Below the pieces are notes generated by a model. That model did not search any database, was not told where the DNA came from, and was given only the letters and a program-made list of their open reading frames with translations. Below are positions 8,901 through 13,780 of a DNA stretch of 17,700 bases, one piece after another. This DNA comes from an uncultured Bacteroidales bacterium (GTDB taxonomy: Bacteria; Bacteroidota; Bacteroidia; Bacteroidales; UBA932), in NCBI GenBank assembly GCA_946415795.1, contig CAMKTW010000009.1, positions 1 through 17,700 of the forward strand, in the 5' to 3' direction. Made by a program: the position numbers and the translations under genes. Position 1 is the stretch's first letter. Each line of letters begins with the position of its first letter.

Positions 8901-8944
8901 TCAAGAACGGTATGGTCGATAGTAGTCATGTCGATAGTAGTCAT
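2960..8944 (-). CDS. Dimodular non-ribosomal peptide synthetase with terminal thioester reductase (A-T-C-A-T-R)
   Basis: 1,994 residues. Adenylation domain 1 spans about 10-490, with 'LLYTSGTTGTPKG' near 154-166, 'NCYGPTE' near 286-292 and 'NVNQKVD' near 481-487. Carrier 1 is about 505-582 with candidate phosphopantetheine Ser541 in a non-canonical GLSSL. The condensation domain is about 600-1000 with intact HHLVFDG at 723-729. Adenylation domain 2 is about 1020-1505 with 'LLYTSGSTGKPKG'. Carrier 2 is about 1515-1588 with canonical LGGTSL (Ser1552). The terminal NAD(P)H-dependent reductase is about 1625-1994, with GATGFLG at 1636-1642 and YVHSK at 1790-1794. Both A domains keep the Asp (D202, D1220) that contacts the substrate amine, so alpha-amino acids are expected. 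There is no thioesterase, epimerase or methyltransferase. By analogy with S. aureus AusA, which has the same domain order, the released dipeptide aldehyde could cyclise to a pyrazinone. Substrates are unknown. No PPTase is nearby. The start is duplicated (ATG at 8944 or 8929). Confidence 0.93.
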   Translation of the reverse strand: MTTIDMTTIDHTVLDAFRKNAGERPDHIALVYENTRLTYQEVDRLSDNLAAYIESQVPPKSVVGIMLGRNEYMMTAPLGALKAGCAYLPLDPSYPPERLAFMMKDAGARMLLADEDLLPILKDYDGPVLKTADIPKLHPGKPKSQPAPEDLFFLLYTSGTTGTPKGCMLSHQNVFTFCDHHRENVGFDRDTRMTGYASFGFDAFAADMYTSIISGATLYIIPERIRLNLAALHTYFEENGITHCFMTTQVATQFAINYPECKGLKVLYTGGEKMSSFPLPKYRLFNCYGPTECMCYVVFEEVKVQEENIPIGLPLPGIHTYIVDKDGHQVPQGENGELWIAGLQVGMGYLNRPDKTAEVFLENPFEKDPGYARVYRTGDIVRYRSDGKIEYVGRKDGQVKIRGFRIELKEVEAVIREFPGIQDVTVQAFDEPGAGAGKFLAAYIVGPGEIDIRELNEFIASKKPPYMVPAVTMQIESIPLNVNQKVDVKALPKPEAVTQKQEEHVAPLNVLEEELSALIKESVGIGGFGLTEPLYYSGLSSLSALRLATDLYNKYGLDPDMNTFAKTASLQSIENDILKLLMARDNAAGPAQESTGDEPQELTFQQTGLFLDCVRNPSSTAYNLPFVLTFPEGVLADDLKKALTAILEAHPAVLGHFEQKDGKIYLVPGKTECEIHYTRLKDEEAFLPLKESFMQPYNLSTGPLYRLHIVETPSTLRLMGDFHHLVFDGRSYDVFLEQLTAALEGKEPEKESYTYFQYAKDQKAYQESPEYKEAEEFFATQMAGKEDETGVLADKYPQEDTVGHERWLRKKFGANVTERCRALGISPASYFLGAAFITVSAFCGRQKVYMCTVANGRSDMRSSNTFGMFVNTIALAGDVSGRQAGEFLCETDRNFSRALSFQNYPFAEVASAYDFHPAVMLAYQVGLVEKYKINGKVLEDELITQDTPKFPLSIFIEGTEEAPEIALAYDDSLYSEPLMQSFADAFDTVARGLLKEGPVTGIQFVDGANLRQLESFNDYAREVDLSQTVVDLFRRQAAATPDAPAVLFDGKTISYRELDRYTDSLAARIQSLGLKEEDVVSVLINRNAWMTRASLAAMKAGCAYQPLDPSYPAERLNFMIQDAGAKLLIADSELVPLMSGYDGSVLTTDELENLPDTPCTAPGPKPESLYILLYTSGSTGKPKGCMLEQRNLVNFCAWYRDYYDLKPGDRVAAFASYGFDANMMDQYPALTSGACVCIIPEDVRHDLNALDRFITDNGVTHSFMTTQVGVMYARNFPQNSTLRHLSVGGEKLVSMPPPSYAFYNGYGPTECTIFSTIFHVLEKEDNIPIGHPLSNVQLYVTDKQFRRLPVGAAGELLIGGAGVGRGYLNNPEKTAEAFIENPFQAGVRLYRSGDIVRYRPDGNIEFVGRKDRQVKIRGFRIELKEVEAVIQEMPGVKDVTVQAFDSPSGGKFLAAYVVTEGSLDTKAAADFIRSRKPPYMVPAAWVRMGAIPLNVNQKVDVKALPPATPSTAEDYVAPVGETEKALCTIFASILSTGRVGATESFFDLGGTSLMVTNVMVEAEKLGLHFAYSDVFSHPTARSLAAFLNGDKTPQEEDSNITGYDYTDIDQLLKENHLDSFLGGEPLSLGRNILLTGATGFLGIHVLKELLESTGPDTTIWCLLRGKGSLTPERRLRSMLVYYFDKDYSSLLGSRIHTVEGDITRPESLEALEGIDMVFNCAANVKHFSKGTDIEDINYGGVKNLVAFCESRDAYLVQVSTESVGGLTPGTVPNMLTEQMLFFGQLTDNQYVHSKFLAERYILERMVNGRLKAKIMRAGNLSPRAEDGEFQVNMNANASMGRLKALKMLEACPYQLLEGQIEFTPIDQAAHAMVLLAATPLKNCVFNVSNNHFVPMDDVLTRLETIDGKPLEYVETREFLRRMEAAQADAAKARILAPLVAYQQSAAEQEGVETLASTSFTMQVLHRLGFRWSHTDSAYIDMLFDMLKSLRYFEV
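8915..8944 (-). repeat. Perfect 15-bp tandem duplication containing the NRPS start codon
   Basis: Two identical 15-bp units (8915-8929 and 8930-8944) encode MTTID-MTTID at the protein start, so two in-frame ATGs sit 15 nt apart, each with the same following codons. The upstream ATG at 8944 lies only 6 nt from the -7 box; the downstream one at 8929 leaves room for a short leader. Copy-number changes would keep frame but move the start relative to the promoter. Confidence 0.9.
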
Positions 8945-8950
8945 AATTTA

Positions 8951-8958
8951 CAAATATA
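8951..8958 (-). promoter_or_regulatory. -7 element (TATATTTG) of the NRPS promoter
   Basis: A perfect TAnnTTTG match on the minus strand ends 6 nt before the first NRPS ATG. With the usual 5-7 nt from the -7 box to the start site, the mRNA would begin at or next to that ATG and be nearly leaderless unless the second ATG is used. No clear TTTG is found at the -33 position; a T-rich stretch (8971-8976) sits closer than normal. A weak -33 would fit an activated or low-level promoter, which is inference. Confidence 0.5.
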
Positions 8959-8980
8959 CCTCAATTATTTGAAAAATAAG

Positions 8981-8997
8981 TATTGACACCGTCAATA
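8981..8997. repeat. Perfect inverted repeat TATTGAC-ACC-GTCAATA, candidate operator
   Basis: Two 7-bp arms with a 3-bp centre lie 22 bp upstream of the NRPS -7 box, in the divergent region shared with the leu operon. Size and symmetry fit a dimeric regulator site. It has no adjacent T-run, so it is not a terminator. The regulator is unknown. Confidence 0.45.
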
Positions 8998-9061
8998 TTG
9001 AGCCGGGTTTTGCCCTGCTTTACAAAAACTTTATCGGCCCCGACACAAAGGTGGCCTCAAA

Positions 9062-9093
9062 TTAGGTTTAATGCTTAAAATTTTAAACCTTTG
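9062..9093 (+). promoter_or_regulatory. leuC: Bacteroidota-type promoter of the leu operon
   Basis: TTAG (9062-9065, 3 of 4 to TTTG) and AACCTTTG (9086-9093, 7 of 8 to TAnnTTTG) are separated by exactly 20 nt. Transcription would start near 9098-9100, giving a leader of about 25 nt before the leuC ATG at 9124. That is too short to hold a leader peptide, so classic leucine attenuation is unlikely here. Confidence 0.55.
9064..9090. repeat. Inverted repeat AGGTTTAA-N11-TTAAACCT over the leu promoter, candidate operator
   Basis: Perfect 8-bp arms (9064-9071 and 9083-9090) flank an 11-bp spacer. The repeat fills the stretch from the -33 to the -7 element of the predicted leuC promoter, where a bound dimer would block the polymerase. 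The dyad is AT-rich, which weakens its significance, but its placement is exact. Confidence 0.45.
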
Positions 9094-9116
9094 CAGTCCG
9101 GGAAAAAACCGGACTG
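9094..9116 (+). repeat. 8-bp-stem hairpin at the leu transcription start
   Basis: CAGTCCGG (9094-9101), a 7-nt A-rich loop and CCGGACTG (9109-9116) form a perfect 8-bp inverted repeat directly after the leuC -7 box and 7 nt before the start codon. If transcription begins near 9099 the RNA would lack part of the left arm, so it may act as a DNA operator. If it begins at the arm, it would be a stable 5'-end hairpin. Confidence 0.55.
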
Positions 9117-9123
9117 ATTTTAT

Positions 9124-10518
9124 ATGAACACACTCTTTGACAAAATCTGGGACCGGCACATAGTGCAGATAGTAGAAGACGGCCCCACCCAACTTTACAT
9201 AGACCGGCTATATTGCCACGAAGTAACTACGCCACAGGCATTTGACGGTATGCGCGAGCGGGGGATCAAACCCCTGCGCCCGCAGCAGATTGTATGTATG
9301 CCCGACCATAACACGCCCACGCACGACCAGGACAAGCCCATCGGGGATGCCGTTTCCAGGAAACAGGTGGATACGCTGGCAGCGAACGCTGCAGAGTTTG
9401 GCCTCACACATTACGGAATGTATGACAAGCGCAACGGTATTATCCACGTGGTAGGGCCGGAGCGCGGCCTTTCGCTCCCAGGTATGACAATAGTCTGCGG
9501 CGATTCCCACACATCTACGCACGGTGCAATGGGCGCAGTCGCCTTTGGTATCGGCACTTCAGAAGTGGAGATGGTTATGGCCTCGCAATGCATCCTGCAG
9601 CAGAAGCCAAAGAGTATGCGCATCAGTGTCGAGGGGAAGCTTTCAAAAGGGGTAACCGCCAAGGATGTAGCGCTTTACATTATGAGCAAGATGACCACCA
9701 GCGGCGCTACCGGATACTTTGTGGAGTATGCCGGCAGCGTGGTGCGCGACCTCTCTATGGAGGGTCGCCTTACACTTTGTAACCTCTCGATAGAGATGGG
9801 TGCCCGCGGCGGTTTTGTGGCACCCGACGAGAAGACGTTTGAATATATAAAGGGTCGCGAATACGCTCCCAAGGGGGCTGAGTGGGATAAGGCCGTCGCA
9901 TATTGGAAGACCCTGCGCAGCGGCGACGATGCAGTTTTCGACCGCGAGATAGTATATAACGCGGAAGACATAACCCCTATGGTGACCTACGGTACAAACC
10001 CCGGTATGGGGATGGGTATCGCAGACACCATTCCCGAGCAGGAGAGCGTTCCCGGGAGCGGCAGGGCCTCTTTCCTGCGTTCGTTGAACTATATGGGCTT
10101 CGCCCCGGGCGAGAAGATGCTCGGCAAGAAGGTCGATTATGTATTCTGCGGCAGTTGCACCAACGGCCGCATAGAAGATTTCCGTGCGTTCGCATCCATC
10201 GCCGCCGGTCGCAGGAAGGCCGACGGAGTAGTCTGCTGGCTGGTTCCGGGCAGCTGGATGGTAAAACAGCAGATAGAGGAAGAGGGTCTGGACAAGGTGC
10301 TTGAGGCGGCAGGCTTCGAAATCCGTCAGCCGGGCTGCAGCGCCTGCCTGGCTATGAACGATGACAAGATACCCGCAGGTAAACTTTCTGTATCGACCTC
10401 CAACCGCAATTTCGAAGGCCGTCAGGGCCCCGGCGCCCGCACCGTGCTGGCCAGCCCGCTCACAGCAGCCGCTGCCGCAGTAACCGGCGTGATAACCGAC
10501 CCCAGAACCTTAATCTAA
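9124..10518 (+). CDS. leuC: 3-isopropylmalate dehydratase, large subunit
   Basis: 464 residues, the normal length for bacterial LeuC. With LeuD it isomerises 2-isopropylmalate to 3-isopropylmalate using a [4Fe-4S] cluster; the same enzyme can handle citramalate/citraconate. Aconitase-family motifs are present: 'VCGDSHTSTHGAMGA' near 124-138 and the three cluster cysteines C345 ('GSCTNGR'), C405 and C408 ('GCSACLA'). The opening 'MNTLFDKIWDRHIVQ' is a typical LeuC N-terminus and sets the start. No Shine-Dalgarno precedes it. It is the first gene of leuC-leuD-leuA-leuB, divergent from the NRPS. Confidence 0.98.
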   Translation: MNTLFDKIWDRHIVQIVEDGPTQLYIDRLYCHEVTTPQAFDGMRERGIKPLRPQQIVCMPDHNTPTHDQDKPIGDAVSRKQVDTLAANAAEFGLTHYGMYDKRNGIIHVVGPERGLSLPGMTIVCGDSHTSTHGAMGAVAFGIGTSEVEMVMASQCILQQKPKSMRISVEGKLSKGVTAKDVALYIMSKMTTSGATGYFVEYAGSVVRDLSMEGRLTLCNLSIEMGARGGFVAPDEKTFEYIKGREYAPKGAEWDKAVAYWKTLRSGDDAVFDREIVYNAEDITPMVTYGTNPGMGMGIADTIPEQESVPGSGRASFLRSLNYMGFAPGEKMLGKKVDYVFCGSCTNGRIEDFRAFASIAAGRRKADGVVCWLVPGSWMVKQQIEEEGLDKVLEAAGFEIRQPGCSACLAMNDDKIPAGKLSVSTSNRNFEGRQGPGARTVLASPLTAAAAAVTGVITDPRTLI

Positions 10519-10524
10519 GCCGCT

Positions 10525-11121
10525 ATGAAACAGAAGTTTAACATAATCAAGAGTACATGTGTCCCCCTCCCTCTGGAGAATGTGGACACCGACCAGATAA
10601 TTCCCGCCCGCTTCCTGAAGGCTACCACCCGCGACGAGAAATTCTTTGGTGACAACCTGTTCTGCGACTGGCGCTACAACGCCGATGGCACGCCCAACCA
10701 GAATTTCGTACTGAACGACCCTACATACAGCGGGTGCATTCTGGTAGCAGGCAAAAACTTCGGTAACGGCAGCAGCCGCGAACACGCCGCATGGGCCATC
10801 GCGGGATACGGCTTCCGCGTGGTGATTTCGAGCTTCTTTGCCGATATCCACCGCAACAATGAGCTGAACAACTTTGTGCTGCCCGTCACTGTGAGCGAAG
10901 ATTTTCTCGCAGAGCTGTTTGCAAGCATCAAGGCCAACCCGGCCACCGAGGTTGAGGTTAATGTGCCCGCTCAGACAGTCACCAACCTGGCCACCGGCCG
11001 CAGCGAACATTTTGACCTGAACGGTTACAAGAAATACTGCCTTATGAACGGCCTCGACGACATCGATTTTCTCCTGGAGAGCAAATCCAAGATCGAGGCG
11101 TGGGAAAAGGCCAATGCATAA
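10525..11121 (+). CDS. leuD: 3-isopropylmalate dehydratase, small subunit
   Basis: 198 residues, the expected LeuD length. It supplies the swivelling domain that completes the LeuCD active site. Visible motifs are 'PLENVDTDQIIPARFL' near the N-terminus, 'GKNFGNGSSREHAAWAI' with the substrate-binding S-S-R, and 'SSFFADIHRNNELNNFVLP'. It starts 6 bp after the leuC stop, and its stop overlaps the first possible start of the next gene, indicating a tightly coupled operon. Two of the five CATG sites of the whole window (10556 and 10790) fall here. Confidence 0.98.
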   Translation: MKQKFNIIKSTCVPLPLENVDTDQIIPARFLKATTRDEKFFGDNLFCDWRYNADGTPNQNFVLNDPTYSGCILVAGKNFGNGSSREHAAWAIAGYGFRVVISSFFADIHRNNELNNFVLPVTVSEDFLAELFASIKANPATEVEVNVPAQTVTNLATGRSEHFDLNGYKKYCLMNGLDDIDFLLESKSKIEAWEKANA

Positions 11122-12661
11122 AAGAGATATCATGGAGAAGCGGAAGATCGAGATAATGGACACGACCCTGAGGGACGGGGAGCAGACCAGCGGCGTCAAT
11201 TTTGTGCCGCACGAAAAGTTGCTCATCGCCCGTTTCCTGCTGCAGAGTGCAAAGGTCGACCGCATCGAGGTCGCCTCGGCCCGCGTTTCTCAAGGGGAGC
11301 GGGATTCGGTGAGCGAGATATGCGGGTGGGCCGCCCGCAACGGCTTGCTGGAGCGCGTCGAGGTGCTGGGGTTCGTGGACGGGACGCTCTCTGCCGACTG
11401 GATCTCCGGTTGCGGGGCGCGTGTGATGAACTTGCTCACCAAAGGGAGCGAGCGCCACTGCCGCGAGCAGTTGGGCAAGACCCCTGAAGAGCACATCGCC
11501 CAGATCCGCGATGCCATCGCCTATGCCCACGGCAAGGGGCTGGAGGTGAACCTGTATCTCGAAGACTGGAGCAACGGGATGAAGAATTCTCCCGGGTATG
11601 TCTTCAACATTGTAGAATCCCTGAAAGATTGCGGCGTGTGCCGCTTTATGCTGCCCGACACCCTGGGCGTGCTGTCGCCCTCGCAGGTGACAGATTTTGC
11701 GGGACAGATGGTGGCCCGTTTCCCCGGCCTGAGATTCGACTTCCACGCCCATAACGATTATGACCTCGCCGTGGCCAATACCCTGGCCGCAGTCGAGGCT
11801 GGTTGTCAGGGCGTTCACACTTGCGTGAACGGCCTTGGCGAGCGTGCCGGCAACGCCCCGCTGGCCAGCGTTGAGGCTGTCCTGGCGGATATGGCCGATG
11901 TGGCCACCGGTGTTGACGAAAGCCGCCTTCACGAGCTCAGCCGTATGGTGTCGAGCTATTCCAGCACCCCTATCCCCGCCAACCGCCCCATAGTGGGCGA
12001 CAATGTCTTCACACAGGTGGCGGGCGTCCACGCCGACGGTGACAAGAAGAATAATCTCTACTGCAACGACCTGCTGCCGGAACGGTTCGGCCGCAAGAGA
12101 GAATACGCCCTGGGCAAGAACAGCGGCAAGGCCAATGTCCTCAAGAACCTGGAGAGTATGAATCTGGACCTGACCCCGGAGCAGACCCGCCGGGTCACCG
12201 ACCGTATCATTGAGCTTGGAGACAAGAAAGAAACAGTGACTCCCGACGACCTCCCGTTTATCGTGAGCGACGTGCTGGGTCACGACATAACCCAGGAGAA
12301 TGTCAAACTGCTCAGCTACCTGGTGAGCACCGCCCACGGTCTCAAACCCACAGCCATAGTCAAGCTCGAGGTCAAGGGCAAGGTTTATCAGGAACAGGCC
12401 TCCGGTGACGGTCAGTACGATGCGTTCGTGCGTGCCGTGCGGCACATCTTCCGCGACCATCTCAAACTCACGTTCCCCTGGCTGAGCGATTACGCCGTGT
12501 CGATTCCTCCCGGAGGACGAACCGACGCACTGGTGCAGACCCGCATCGACTGGGACTACAACGGCCGCACCATACACACCCGGGGCCTGGATGCAGACCA
12601 GGTCGAGGCGGCCATCAAGGCGACGATGAAAATGCTGAATATCATAACAAACGAAAACTAA
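11114..12661 (+). CDS. leuA: LeuA-like 2-isopropylmalate / citramalate synthase with C-terminal regulatory domain
   Basis: 515 residues, DRE-TIM metallolyase family: condenses acetyl-CoA with a 2-oxo acid. The catalytic block 'DTTLRDGEQTSGVNF' has R20 and the metal ligand D21; the other metal ligands are in 'HAHNDYDLAV' (H211, H213), followed by 'GLGERAGNAPLAS'. A LeuA-type allosteric domain occupies about 385-515 ('GDGQYDAFVRA', 'GGRTDALVQTRI'), normally the site of end-product feedback. The sequence is not the canonical short LeuA opening 'FDTTLRDGEQ.PG' but the second type seen in Bacteroidota, so the substrate could be 2-oxoisovalerate (leucine) or pyruvate (citramalate, isoleucine). ATG at 11114 overlaps leuD by 8 bp. 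The ATG at 11132 begins MEKRKIEIMDTTLRDGEQ, fits homologues I recall, and would give 509 residues. Confidence 0.9.
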   Translation: MHKRDIMEKRKIEIMDTTLRDGEQTSGVNFVPHEKLLIARFLLQSAKVDRIEVASARVSQGERDSVSEICGWAARNGLLERVEVLGFVDGTLSADWISGCGARVMNLLTKGSERHCREQLGKTPEEHIAQIRDAIAYAHGKGLEVNLYLEDWSNGMKNSPGYVFNIVESLKDCGVCRFMLPDTLGVLSPSQVTDFAGQMVARFPGLRFDFHAHNDYDLAVANTLAAVEAGCQGVHTCVNGLGERAGNAPLASVEAVLADMADVATGVDESRLHELSRMVSSYSSTPIPANRPIVGDNVFTQVAGVHADGDKKNNLYCNDLLPERFGRKREYALGKNSGKANVLKNLESMNLDLTPEQTRRVTDRIIELGDKKETVTPDDLPFIVSDVLGHDITQENVKLLSYLVSTAHGLKPTAIVKLEVKGKVYQEQASGDGQYDAFVRAVRHIFRDHLKLTFPWLSDYAVSIPPGGRTDALVQTRIDWDYNGRTIHTRGLDADQVEAAIKATMKMLNIITNEN

Positions 12662-12667
12662 TATACG

Positions 12668-13729
12668 ATGAAACTCAAAATAGCTGTTCTTCCCGGTGAC
12701 GGTATAGGTCCCGAAATATCCAGGGTTGGCGTTGACGTAATGCAGGCCGTTTGCGACAAGTTCGGTCACGAAGTCTCTTTCAAAGAGGCGGTTTGCGGTG
12801 CAGATGCCATAGACAAGGTGGGCGACCCGTTCCCGGAGGAGACCTTCAAGACTTGTATGGAGGCTGACGCCGTACTCTTCTCTGCGGTAGGTGACCCCCG
12901 TTTCGACAACAATCCCTCTGCCAAGGTGCGTCCCGAGCAGGGTCTGCTGGCTATGCGCAAAAAACTGGGCCTGTTTGCCAACATCCGCCCCATCGAGACC
13001 TTCGACTGTCTGGTGCACAACTCTCCCCTGAAGGACGAACTTGTGCGCGGCGCCGATTTCATCTGCATCCGCGAACTTACCGGCGGTATGTATTTCGGTG
13101 AGAAGTATCAGGACGACGACAAGGCTTACGACACTAACTACTATACCCGCGGCGAGGTTGAGCGCATCCTCAGGGTCGGTTACGAATATGCCCGCCGCCG
13201 GAATCGCCACCTGACAGTCGTGGATAAGGCCAATGTGCTGGCATCCAGCCGGCTGTGGCGCAAGGTGGCGCAGGAGCTGGCGCCTCAGTATCCAGACGTT
13301 ACAACCGACTTTATGTATGTGGACAACGCTTCGATGCGTATGATTCAGGAGCCCAGGTTCTTTGACGTGATGGTAACGGAGAACACTTTCGGCGACATTC
13401 TCACCGACGAGGGCAGTTGCATCACCGGCAGTATGGGGCTGCTTCCAAGTGCCTCCACAGGCGAGCATACCCCCGTCTTTGAGCCGGTTCACGGCAGCTG
13501 GCCGGCAGCCAGGGGCTTGAACATCGCAAATCCGCTCGCACAGATACTCTCCGCGGCTATGCTGTTTGAGTATTTCGACCTCAAGGAGGAGGGCGCCCTG
13601 ATCCGCCGTGCGGTGGCGGCATCGCTCGACGCCAATGTGCGCACTCCGGAAATCCAGGTTGAAGGCGGTGCCAGGTATGGCACCAAAGAGGTCGGCGCCT
13701 GGATTGTAAACTATATCAAAGAGGCCTGA
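12668..13729 (+). CDS. leuB: 3-isopropylmalate dehydrogenase
   Basis: 353 residues, the standard length. It oxidatively decarboxylates 3-isopropylmalate with NAD+ to 2-oxoisocaproate; the same fold can serve beta-methylmalate in the citramalate route. Motifs are 'LPGDGIGPEI' at the N-terminus, 'RELTGGMYFGEKY' with the catalytic Tyr, 'VDKANVLASSRLWRKV' with the catalytic Lys, and 'NTFGDILTDEGSCITGSMGLLPSAS' with the metal-binding Asp residues. It starts 6 bp after the LeuA-like gene and closes the leu block; a 51-bp gap follows. A long antisense ORF across it is a shadow. Confidence 0.98.
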   Translation: MKLKIAVLPGDGIGPEISRVGVDVMQAVCDKFGHEVSFKEAVCGADAIDKVGDPFPEETFKTCMEADAVLFSAVGDPRFDNNPSAKVRPEQGLLAMRKKLGLFANIRPIETFDCLVHNSPLKDELVRGADFICIRELTGGMYFGEKYQDDDKAYDTNYYTRGEVERILRVGYEYARRRNRHLTVVDKANVLASSRLWRKVAQELAPQYPDVTTDFMYVDNASMRMIQEPRFFDVMVTENTFGDILTDEGSCITGSMGLLPSASTGEHTPVFEPVHGSWPAARGLNIANPLAQILSAAMLFEYFDLKEEGALIRRAVAASLDANVRTPEIQVEGGARYGTKEVGAWIVNYIKEA

Positions 13730-13780
13730 TTGGTATCATTTTTGCCAAAACAGGGCCGGTGAACAATTAGTCAGAACAAT

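Noticed and set aside
8981..8990. TTGACA-like sequence as a sigma70 -35 box for leuC
   Set aside because: Bacteroidota primary sigma factors use TTTG/TAnnTTTG; no TATAAT lies at a suitable distance, and a better -33/-7 pair is at 9062-9093.
9099..9123. Leucine leader peptide or T-box before leuC
   Set aside because: Only about 25 nt separate the predicted transcription start from the leuC ATG; no short Leu-rich ORF, T-box motif or terminator/antiterminator pair is present.
11042..13492. Very long open frame (816 codons) on the minus strand opposite the LeuA-like gene and leuB
   Set aside because: It lies codon-on-codon opposite two well-conserved genes. Stops there would need TTA, CTA or TCA in the sense genes, which are rare in GC-rich codon usage. 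The translation shows no recognisable domain.
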